From NCBI GenBank assembly GCA_038496675.1, contig CM076671.1, forward strand, positions 7,533,814 through 7,597,813: DNA of 64,000 bases, given 5' to 3'. The notes below the pieces were generated by a model. The model was not told where the DNA came from. It was given only the letters and a program-made list of their open reading frames with translations, and did not search any database. Positions 22,538 through 34,700 of the stretch are shown here, piece by piece. This DNA is from Rachycentron canadum. Taxonomy: Eukaryota; Chordata; Actinopteri; Carangiformes; Rachycentridae. The translations under genes and the position numbers were made by a program. The stretch's first letter is position 1, and each line of letters begins with the position of its first letter.

Positions 22538-25500
22538 GGCTAGACAGTGAAACATGATACAGCCTCCCTCTGCTGTCCGCTCTCAAAGTGATTCATGTAG
22601 ATATCGACCATCTCTTCCTGCTCCATTTATTACAACAGCCAAGATTAAATGCCCTCTCCCCCCACCCCCCATCCCCCTTCTCATGGTATCAATATGTTCC
22701 TCCACAGTGTGCAGTGTGCTCTGTACCTTCTGCAGCTCACCAACCGCTGACCTTCATTCCAGCTTATTTATAGTGGACTCACGTAGGCTTAGGCTCCCTC
22801 ACTCCCTGCTGCTCTCCCAATGATGCTGGAGGGAGGCTGTGCCCTTGTTTACCATCCTCTTTTGATGCATTATTAATGAAGCAGTGTGGCAGGGGTTCAC
22901 GACACTCGAACATAACAGGAAAGGCGACGATACAGTGTCATTGTTGTGTTTGTAGTTAGTTGTGTGAGAGCACTGTAAAGGCTCCGAACACACGCAGAGT
23001 GCTCCATTTGGTGTTGCATTTTTATTTCTGGTCAGGCAGCTGCCTGGATTCAATCATGTCACTGTCACTTCCTGTCAGTACTTCTTAATTTCATCTATTA
23101 TCTGCCTGAAATCAATTAGTATCCTTCCTTCCTATGCACAGCTTCTGCTTTCATGTGCTTTCTGCCCTTCGTTACAATTGTTTTAGTTGTTTATAATTAC
23201 ATCTATAAATATAAGAAAAACACAAATTATCATGCAAAAGGTTCAAACATGAGACATCATTAAGACGGGTTTATGCCTCAGCTGCTCATGTCAAAGTTAA
23301 TTTTTTAATTGTATTGACTGTTAATTTAAAGTAAAGTAAAGTTTGCCACTACATTTCCCATAAGACTTTGGGTGCAAACAAGAGATGTAGCTGACTTATA
23401 TATATATTATTATATTTATTGATGTTCATGTCGTTCTGCATCATATAAAAGTCGTAGTGTTTTTACTACTAGCAGTTTCTAACTTTTCTATCTCCTTCCA
23501 GGACATCAGCCCCCGCTGGCCTGCCAACCGCCGAGGGCCAGCGAGCACGTTATGCCACCTACTTTGACGTGGCAGTGCTGCGCTGCCTGCTGCAGCCCCA
23601 CTGGACGGAGGAGGGCGTGCACTGGGCTCTGATGTATTACCTCCAGCGCCTGAGGCAGATTTTGGAGGAGAGACCCGAGCGTACCCCAGAACCCCTGGTC
23701 GCACCTCTGCCACGCCCACGCAGCAGCTCCATGGTCGCGGCAACACCCTCACTGGTCAACACCCACAAGACCCAGGTAATGGAAGGAGGACGGTGATGAG
23801 GACTTCATGAAACACAGACTGAATGCTGTTAACTTATTTGCATCCTCTGCTGTGTTTTGCAGGACATGAGTCTAAAATGCAATGAAGAGGGGAAATCTCT
23901 GAGCACAGAGACCTTTACAAAGGTGTCTCTGACTAACCTCCGTCGACAGGCAGTCCCTGACCTCTCCTCCGACCTGGGCATGAACATCTTCAAAAAGGTC
24001 GAACAGACGTCCACTCATTCTAATTGGATCTAAATCAGATTAAAACGAGATAAGCACTATGTTTTAGACAAGACAAGGAAAGAAAGTTCAGTGTTCAACC
24101 ACAAAACGAGTGAAAAGTCCTTCTCTCCCTGTTGCTTTTCAGTTTAAGAACCGGCGTGAGGACCGGGAGAGGAAGGGCTCCATCCCCTTCCATCACACAG
24201 GGAAGAAGCGTCAGCGCCGTATGGGGGTTCCCTTCCTGCTCCACGAGGACCACCTGGACGTCTCGCCCACACGCAGCACCTTCTCCTTCGGGAGCTTCTC
24301 CGGCCTAGGGGACGATCGACGAGCTCTGGACCGCGGGGGCTGGCAGGCCACCATCATGGGTATGCAGGGTGGTGGCCATAATGAGAATAGATTGCACTTC
24401 ACAGCACTTGCTTCCCATTTGGTGATTCATTCATGGGCCTGTTCTGTAACACTGCTATTTTAGCTCTCAGAGGGGTGTGATTAAAATTTGCCAAAGGCTC
24501 CGAGACGTTTATTATTATTATAATCCCGAATTTTTTAGGCTCTCTTTCCACGAACCCTCCTTTTACATTATTGTTATGTATCTACTTAGCATAGCTGCTG
24601 CTTCCAACTAGCTCTATTGCCAGCAAGGGTTTTTTTAAATGCTCAATAGATGCAGGAAAAAATATGTGTAATTCTACAATTATACACATGCAGTCAAATA
24701 GCTGTGTTTCTTTTGTAGAAACTAAGGAGAATAAGCATGAAAATCCCAAAAACTAGGACCACAAGGTTGACACACTAAAACCAGTGTGTGTCCAGGTCTT
24801 TCTGGCATGTGTGTTTGGAGCCGTCTGTGTGTGTTTGATTCAACCTGAAAAATGGATGTGTTTGCATCACTTTCCAGGCAAATTCACAAGGAGGGGCAGC
24901 ACAGACACAGCTGCCGACGCAGACAGCCTGAGCGCCAAACACTCCCATTCCCACCACTCTCTCCTCAGAGACATGCCGGATCACTCCAACAGCCACAGCG
25001 ATAACACCGTCAAAGAGGGTAAGGGAGAGGGCACACGTGTGGTCGAATCAGTTTGAAGAGCATAACCAGCCAAGAGCCAGAGAAGACAGAGAAAAGGGGA
25101 AGAAATAAGCAAAATTTATAAGAAAAGTTAAATAAAATGTGCTGAAAATTAAAAGAATTAGTATTTCAAGGAGTTTCTGAAACAATATCCAACAAATCAA
25201 TATAAATTTAAGCATAATATTCACAGAACTAATAAAGTAAATAGTAAAGTCGACATACAGTAGTGAGCAAGGGTCATCATCTGCAAAGCTCAGTGCAAAT
25301 GCAAACTGCTGCAAGATGAAAACTCCAATTATATTACTGTCCATCAGCCCCAACAGAGGGAGAACAGACGCTGCTGGCTCCACTGAGGCCCGCTGAGCTG
25401 AGCAGAAATAGGACATGATTATATAACAGTAGTATTGTTGTGACAGTGCTAATTTACATACAAATAATAGTGTTGGCTTTCGACTATGCGCCACACTGCA

Positions 25501-28500
25501 TCACAAACTCCAAGGTTTACTGAGAACTGAATGTAGCTGCTCAGGAACTATAAAGTTATGCCTTAAGTCCAGGACACTTGGCACTTAAATGAAGCCTGAA
25601 AGCCTTAATCATTAATACAGGAGCAATAATAACCATTCAGACCATATTTTTTTATTTTTCAAAGATCATGTTCAGTTATTTTATAGGTTCCAACCTATGT
25701 GAGGTTCAATGCAAATCTATAGAAAAGGTGTCACTTAAGAATAAAAAACTATTAGAATATGCAACATTCCTTCTTCTGTCGCCCAAAGTTCGATCTCAGA
25801 TCTCCACCATCACCATGGCGGCGTTCAACACGACAGTGGCGTCCTTCAACGTGGGCTACGCCGACTTCTTCACCGAGCACATGAAGAAACTCTGTAACCC
25901 TGTCGCCGTCCCTGAGATCCCTGTGGAGCCGCTGGCGTGCGCCAACCTGCCACGCAGCCTCACCGACTCCTGCATCAACTACTCCTGTCTGGAGGATGGG
26001 GAGAACATCGAGGGGACCAATAACTTTGTGCTGAAGAATGGCATGCTGGATCTGACTGTAAGTGACTTCAGTGATTCCTTAGGGCAACTACAGAAGCGAA
26101 ACTTTTTTTTTTTTTCAATTTAAATTAACACTTAAAGCATTTCCCCTCCGTCGCGTATTCCAGGCTGTCCTGCGAGCACTCTACGCCGTCCTCAGTCATG
26201 ACATCAGCTCCAGGATCTGCGACGTAGCCCTCAACATCATTGACTGCCTGCTGCAGCTGGGTGTGGTGCCCGGCATGGGCAAGAAACTGTCCAAGCCTGA
26301 CAACAAGGAGAACCAGGAGGCACGAGCCAAAGACCCGGCTGGTCAAGGCCTCGGAGGAGGCGCCCAGGGAGGCGGGGCAGTCCCGGGAGCAGGTGGAGGG
26401 GGAGATGGCGGCGGAGGTGGAGGAGGAGGGAGTGGTGGAGGGAGTGGGCAGGGGAGCAAGGATGATGTGAAGAATAACAAGGATAATGATAAAAAGGTGT
26501 GTTTGTGCATTCAGAGGCGTGTTATCAATGTTACACATGTAAAGAATATCTAAATATGTGTTTATGCTTCACTTTGAACAGGAAGAAGGCTCCACCCTCA
26601 GCACCCACCGCCTGGCTCTGACCATGCTGATAAAGATAGTCAAGTCTCTGGGCTGCGCCTACGGCTGTGGCGAGGGGCACCGCGGACTGTCAGGAGACCG
26701 CCTCAGGATGCAGGTCAGACGTTTGTCTCGAACTCAAGTGACCTTTGCATGTGTGGAGCCTCCACAAATCAGCACAGTTTGTGATGTTTGATATGAATTC
26801 CTTTTCTATTCATTATTAACCATATTGGCCCTTTGGTGAAATAAAAGTTTAATGAAACTGGAATGAATCCTGCGACTGGGTGGGTCTGTAACTTGACTGA
26901 GGAGCAGCTGCTGGTCAATATTTTTTATTATTAGGTTGAGTTGTAAAGACAAAATAAAATGCAATCAGGATAGCTGATACCTTTTTATGAGAATCAATGA
27001 AAAGTGATGAAAATAGCACACCCTGCAAGGATTTTATTCCTTACTGGCCTTTTTTTTTCTTTTTTTAAATAAAGCAGGACAATCTTTCACAATGCTGAAG
27101 GGAATCTGTTCCAAATCTTTCCCTTTCAGGCCCAGAACTGCCTGACCAGCCTGTATAAGCTGGACAAGCTGCAGTTTCGCCAGACAATGCGCGAGTATGT
27201 GAACAAAGACTCTCTCAATAACATTGTGGATTTCCTGCATGCCTTGCTGGGCTTCTGCATGGAGCCCATCACTGACAGTAAGTACGTGGTGTGTGTGTGT
27301 GTGAATGCAGATCGCGATACACAAACAAAAAAAAAAAATTGACGACAAATGCAAAAATAAGGAGAATCAGCATTTAAACAACATTGGTTTTGAATGCCAA
27401 TAGGGATCCACAATGCCGCAAAGATTGATGCTCTAAATTGCAGTTACTTTTATAATTTGATTTATCTCACAATTAATTTTTTCAACTTATATTTTACTCT
27501 ACAAAATGTCAGCATGTACAAAAGTCTACAGCCTGTCAGTGGCTCTGTGAGACTTGACTTGGCCACAACAGTGCTTTTAGATATAAAAGTCAGAATGCTA
27601 ACATGCTCATATTTAGCAGGTATAATGTTAGCATGTTCTCCCTCTAATCACATGTCAAACACCTGCAAAACTACAATTCCCATCCCTCTCGGCCGTACTT
27701 TATCGACCAAACGGGGACTATCCTAACATTATACCTGCACGCCATCAGTGAGTTAGTCAAGTCATTGTGAGCATGCTGACTTTTGCTTTTCAGAGTACTG
27801 GAGGGTTTTTTTTTTCAGCCGAAAGTTTGATCTCCAACATTATTTCAATTGATCCGCACTAAATTTCATCCCAATCCATCCAGTAGCTATTGGCTGGCCC
27901 ACTGACTTTACCATGCCTCGAGCCACAGTGCTAACTTGGCTAAAAAGAGCCACAGTTTCCAAGAATCAGATGTGATTGTCTCATGAAATGTCTGATAGAC
28001 CAAAGATTTTTTAATCTGTAATGATATAAAACAGAGAAGTTCAGCACATTTTCATTTCAGAGGCTAGAAGCTGTGAAGGTTCAGCTTTTCTGTCTTGATG
28101 AAGGATTTAAATGGTTGATACTCAAAATAATTGCCATTAATTGAATAATTGTAATAATCTGACTAATTGTGTCAAATCTAGATCCCTCTCAAAGGTGTAA
28201 TGTGGCGCTATGTTCCAGAGTAGTATAAGATGAAGGCATTTGACATTTGACAAGTATGATGCTCCAGTGTGGTTGACGGAGCTGAATTGTACTACTGCTG
28301 TCTCACCCCGCACTTCGACTTTGCATTCCAGCGCTCTGTCTGTTTATATATCTGTTTTTTACCTTCCTCCTTCCACTCGTCTCTGCTTGTCCGTGTCCCT
28401 TTTTGTCGTCCTCCTCCTGCTTCCATCCTGCCTCTTTTTCTTCGCCCACTTCGTCGAGCTGAACCCGACCCTCCTTTCTCACTCATCCATTCTGTACACT

Positions 28501-28679
28501 TGCCAATCCAAAGCTTTGCCCATTACATTTCTGCTCAATCAGTGGCTTTATTGCTGAGCATTGACACGCATTGTACATGCCAGTTTTGCACGACATAAAG
28601 TCATATGATACAAAATACTGTGTAATTGGCAAGTTACTGAACCGATGAGTGTTTTAATTCTGAAAGTGAACAGGGCACC

Positions 28680-28710
<31 letters not shown>

Positions 28711-31700
28711 TGTATTTGCGTGCGTGTGTTATTTTCACTTGTGGCAATCCGTGTGCGTGCGTCTCGAGTTCACCTCCGTGCGGAGGTGGGGTGCCACGTC
28801 CTTTCTGACACCGCGTACATGTCTGTGCTGGCCTGATGTCAATCAACTTGTGCCCCGCCTCTTTTCTCTTGCAGAGTACGGCAGTGCAGGTGAGAGGTCC
28901 AGGAGGGCGAAAAAAAGAAACATCGGTAGATACACATGATCAATAATCAATAACAGTCAATAATATTAGCAGTAAGATGAATATACTCACCTAATCAGAC
29001 CCTTCCCTAGGCACCGCTTCCATTGCTGCACCCCTCACTCTGTCCGAAAGTGACAAAACTCGCCTGCAACTCCAAAATTTACTCTTGTCTGATTAAATTA
29101 AATTTAGTTTTTATAGAGCTTATATATTTTGCATAAACAATAAGTTTCATCTAACTGGACCAAGGGAATAAGCCCCCTACTGTATGTTTTTATAGCAGGC
29201 CTTAGTCACTTGCATGTATTCCTTATCCTCTTCCCAGAATCCTTTTCAGTTTGCTTCTCCCCCATATGCTGTATGAACCTTTTCCTTTGCCCCCTTCCCT
29301 CCCTGTTGTATGGGCTCACTGTTCTATACTCAAGCTGGTCAACTGTCAATAATTTTCTCCCCTCGCTGACTAAACCACCCCCTGTGTGATCCGTGGTCTC
29401 TCCCGCCTCCCTGTTGCTTCCAGACAAGGCGGGCTTCGGGAACAACTTCACCACGGGGGACAACAAGTCCGTGGCCCAGAACATGGAGGCGGTGGTGGTG
29501 GGCTGCATGTTCAAGTGCCTCATCACCCGCTGCGCCTCAACCACACACGAGCTGCACAGCCCCGAGAACCTGGTGAGTGGTGTGTGAAATAATCGCTCCA
29601 TCTGCCTCTCTCTCTCTCTCTCTCTGCCGATTTATTTTTCATCTTCCCTATCCATCTCTGTGACTCTCCCTCCATCCAGTCTGTGCTGCACAGATCAGTC
29701 GAACTCAGAAACCCGTATTTCTTCTTGCAGGATGTTGTGGTTGAATTATTAATGATTCTAAAGAACTGTCTCTTATGGCGCCTTCATTAACGCTGTGTCA
29801 TACATAATGTATTGGAAATAAATCTTACTCACTCTCACTTCATGCAGTCATTAAGTCATTCGCTGTTCTTTTCTGGACTGTAAATATTTCTTACAAATGT
29901 TTTCCTTGTTTTATTATAATTGGAAATGTCACCATGAGGTCCCTGTTAGAGCAAACTTACAGGGACAGAATAATACTCGGTATGTGTTTTTAACATGCAC
30001 TTCACATGAGCCAAAATAATGTGGCTAAGTGCAGCTCATGTATGTTGAGATCTGTAAGGAAAAGAGCTAAAACAAGGATATGAAATATGCTTGTAACAGT
30101 CAGGACATTCAAATCTCTTCGAATCTTAATTTAACATTGCCTTCTTACATCTCACCTCAATTCACACGGACTGTTCCTCATTAAAAAAACAGATTTTAAT
30201 GCTTATAGATTTATGACTGTTGTGTGCATAGATCAAACACTTCATGTTACACTTTCAATCCTGTTAAATAAGCAAATTTGAATCAAACTTCAAAAGCCCA
30301 TGCATTCCTGCTACAGCCCGATCCCTCCTCTCGGAGCGATGAGGTACCTTGGCCACTGTGCGGTGCCCGAAAAAGCCTCGAGGCTGGCATGACGTGCGTG
30401 TGTGTGTTGGCGGAAGATGACACACTTCTCAAGGCAGGCTTTATGATGGCACAGAATCAGAGGCCACCCACTCACAAGCTGGAGCCAGTGCCTTGATGAA
30501 CTGCAGCATGCTCCTGCACACCACACATATACGCATATATGCATGTGCACAAACCCACACAAACTGTAAAGCAATATCAGCCTGATTCTAGTGACTGTTA
30601 ATGCTCTTTATGTCTTTATGACACACTTTACCACGCACACACCATTTGACACACACATCTCTCGCTCTCACTTTCTTCCCCCTGCAGGGTCTGTACTGTG
30701 ACATCCGGCAGCTGGTGCAGTTCATTAAGGAGGCGCATGGAAACGTGTTCCGCAGGGTGGCGCTCAGCGCTCTCTTGGACAGCGCCGAGAAGGTCACCGC
30801 CACCAAGAAACCCGAAGAGAAGGAAGAGACCAAACAGCCTGGGCCTAAGAGGTACTGGCCAGCTGTTGGCCAGAAATGGTCTGAATTCTGTCCTGTTGTA
30901 AATTAGTAGAAGTTAAGACCATGAAAAATGACCATGTCTCCTTTTCTGTTGAGCATAGACCTTAAAACGCTCCCCCCCTTATGAGCTAACAAAATATTTC
31001 TTATCATTATGTGAGACCTTACTTCAACATTTCTCCTTTTCTGACAAATCAGAGCTACGCTTCTCATCACTGCTCGCCTTCTTTTTATTTATCTTATGTT
31101 TATTTCTGTCCCGTCTGCATCTGTTTTTCTTGCTTGAGTGACTGAGTTGATGTTCGTATTTTCAAGATGATGTGGCTGCAGCGCACTGGGCAGCCCTGCC
31201 AGGAGCCACCTCCGCAATTTTTTTAGATAAAAAAGAAACTGCATATGACTTGAATCTTTGGATACACTGATATTGCCATTGGCTAAGCTTTGGTGGAGGG
31301 GACCAATGTGCTGCACCCAGGTCACAAAATCCTCCAGGTCCATATGGGATGTAGTTTATTGTGACAGTTGATTTGACAGAGAATCTTTCTGTCTTGTTAC
31401 TTGCATGAGCTTAACATGCAACACAAAGGCACTGGTTTCAGACGAGACACTGAAAACAAATCATATTATCACAGATTAACCAGGTAACATTTAATATGGC
31501 ACCAAACATGACTATATTGCATCTTTAGCATGGGTTTCGTGCATGTTCGGTTATGTAGTTCAGGTGTTTTTGTTTCTTATATATTATTATATTATATTAA
31601 AACATTAAATTGCAGCTAAATAACAAAGAGAAACTTTGACTACCCTTGTTTTAAAATATTTTAGAATTTTAGGAATAAAAATAATGTTAGTTATGCTTGA

Positions 31701-34700
31701 AATCAAAAATATGAAAATATGGAAACTGCATGAATATTAAGTTTGTTTTCTTTTTTTGTAATATCCACAGATATTTAAAATATTTTCACGATGCAATGTT
31801 TCGTTTTTCTTTTACTTCAAAAAGATATATAATATTGTAAATACGCACTGTGGGCAAATAGAAACTACATAAACAAATGAAAGTAATGAATAATTAGTAA
31901 ATGAGGTGTATTATTGGGCTCACTCAGTTTCAGTGACACTCATTGCAACTGCATTTCATTGAGTAAGTAACTGTAGGATTTGATGGGAGAGTCATATAAT
32001 AGGCTGTACTGCATCGGGAGAGTTCAGTTGGCTTGTCTGTTTGTCGGGGTGTGTGTGCGCAGGTCAGAGGCGGGTGTGTCCGGGGAGAAGGGTCAGGTGT
32101 CCAGTGCTGCAGATGAGTGTCACAGCTACATCTCCAGCAGACCCCCCCAGACACCCGAACAGTGAGTGTCCACCTCCATATAGCACCATGTCGAGCCCAG
32201 CTGCCATTTCTCTGCACAAAATAGGAAAACTTTTCAAACTCTTCCTGTTGCTTCCTCCCCCCTTTAAAAAAAGAAGAGAAGAGGTCACTGTGCTAAATAT
32301 GAAAGAGATTTTAGTCACAGCTGAAGTTAAATGTGTTTGTCCTTAAATCTAAGCTTCCTTTTTTCCCTCTCTCTACCGCCAGTGAAGAACAGATTCCGGG
32401 CGCTCTTCTGGGCAGAAAGGATTTTTGGAGGAAGATGTTCAAGTCGCAGAGCGCCGCCAGCGATACAAGCAGCCAATCAGAGCAGGACACCTCAGAGTGC
32501 ACCACTGCCCACTCCGGCACCACCACCGACCGGCGCTCGCGATCCAGATCCCGTCGCATTTCGCTTCGCAAGAAACTGAAGCTGCCTATTGGTAAGAGCA
32601 CCAGTTATGCAACAAGTCTACATCCGACCACCCTGAAAAATGTTTACCTTCAACTGTTCTCTTTTTTTTAGAGGCAGAACACAAAAAACCGCCAGGTAAT
32701 TTTGGACTAAGGTGTGATGAAAAAGCAGGAGAGGAGAGAGCTATTATAATGAATGCAAGTCATTCTTGCTCATCAATTAAGCTTCATGCAAACCAATAAG
32801 ACTCACCACAGCAGCACTGTCACTGAAAACTGTTTGCATTACTAAAACTCCACATTGCATTTGCATCCACGAATCCTCACATTTTGATTGTGAACTTGGA
32901 GGAGAAAAGACCAGGATCATCAAGCGTAATCAAAACGTTTTCAGAAACAGTCACTATTTTATTTTGGATAGCTCGTTTTTTGGTCTTTGGCACAAAAATA
33001 ATCCTAATTCCTCTTAATTAAACCAAATCAAACTAAATTTCCAGGTGTAAAATCAAAATCTTATTCTGGGCTAAAATCTTAAGGATAATGGTTAAAAGCT
33101 GCAGAATTCGTATCCTACATATTTTTTCACCAGACTGCGCAACATTGTCAGATTTAAACTGAACAAATTCAAGAGCTAGATGTAAAACTTTATGCTAAAG
33201 TGTTTCTAATTTTGGATCAAGGACGTATGAATTGTACTGCACGTGCGAACCGAGCAGGAAAATGCTGTTTCTCGGTCCTTACCAACGCGTCCAAATCATT
33301 TTTTATTTATTTATTTTTTTGAATCAGCTCAGGTTACAGAATGTATTTCCATGACCATACCTCATGACATATGCTGTTCCTACTGTCACCTTGAAATTCA
33401 CTCACGTACGATGTGTTTTGTTTGTCTAACATTGGAGCGCCGCCTGCCGCGAGGCCGAGTCACTTCATCTCTTTGGTCTGTTTTGTGTCCCCTCTTGTGC
33501 CTCAGCATGCCGTGGGACTGTTCGCCTACCACTCACTCTCTCTGTCTTACGTATGTGGATGTGGAGCCATCTTCATACAGTATTGATGTCATGTCTGTTT
33601 GTGTTGGTCATCTCTCCCAGTGTGCATTATGTTCCAGACCTGGGTTCAATCGTATTTGCAAATCGACACCAGCCAACTACGCAGCCGAGCTAAAGCCAGA
33701 GAGCTACTGTGATTTCAATTAAAGTTAATTGATCTTTTTTATTGTTATTACTGAGCCGATAAATTCATATTTTTTTAATTCCAGGTAGCTAAATGAGAAA
33801 AAACACAGCTCTGTAGCATGAGCTAACATCTCAGCTTTTAATGTATTTTTGCAAAAATATATATATATATTTAAATTTTTTTGCTAATGTCGTGACAATT
33901 TTATATGTTTTAAAGATGTCAAGTGAAAGCAAAAAGCACAAAATTGAAGATTTCAGATGTACATTTGTAATATATAGATATATTTGTTCTGTATGAACTT
34001 TAAAATAAATATAAAATGCTCGATAAATAAGTTTAAAATGACAAGAAAGCCTGTTGATGAAAGTGCAGCATCAGCAGTGTGACGGGGTTTGAAAGCCAGC
34101 CTGAACGGCGTTCATATTTTTACACACTGACAGTATAGTTCACTTTATCAATCTGCCCTCAAGAATATAGCGTGACATTGTATTTGCAAATACCAATCGA
34201 CCGGGGGTCTTCAAAAAAGTTAGTTTTGTTCCTTTGTACTAATTTAAATAAACCGCAATCTGTGAATTGTTATGAGTTTAAATACCTTGAATGTGTGTGA
34301 CGTACCGTGCAACAGCAGTGAGTGATTGCACTGCCCTGTGTGCTCTTTTCTTCCTCTGTCCAACCCTTATTTGTGTGCATGTGTACAGTCCTTCACAACC
34401 CTGTGTTTGCGATACAGTTGTGGCATCATACCTCCCTTCTGTTCTGTTGGGTTGTTTGTTCAGGTACAATTCGTTTTTTCTAAATTCATGTGTCTCCAGG
34501 AAACTGGTTAAAGCGTTCCTCCCTTTCTGGACTGACTGACGGTGTGGAGGACCTGCTGGATATCAGCTCAGTGGATCGACTCTCCTTCATACGACAGAGT
34601 TCAAAGGTCAGACACTTAATACTTTATATTTTTCAACTTTGCCTTATAGGTTGTTGAACATACAAGGAATTAAAAAAAAAAGGTGTTATCTTAAATATAA

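Larger units (their letters stand above)
20103..23501 (+). other. unc80 intron 7 (3.4 kb), microsatellites and a GC-rich block
   Basis: This is the largest unc80 intron. It holds a TA tract (20716-20745), a CA tract (21106-21161), a GT tract (22481-22536), and a GC-rich block at about 22240-22460 with two RFX-like motifs. A segment at 21240-21440 is rich in TTGGCA/TGCCA half-sites of the NFI type. No exon is seen. Confidence 0.6.
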
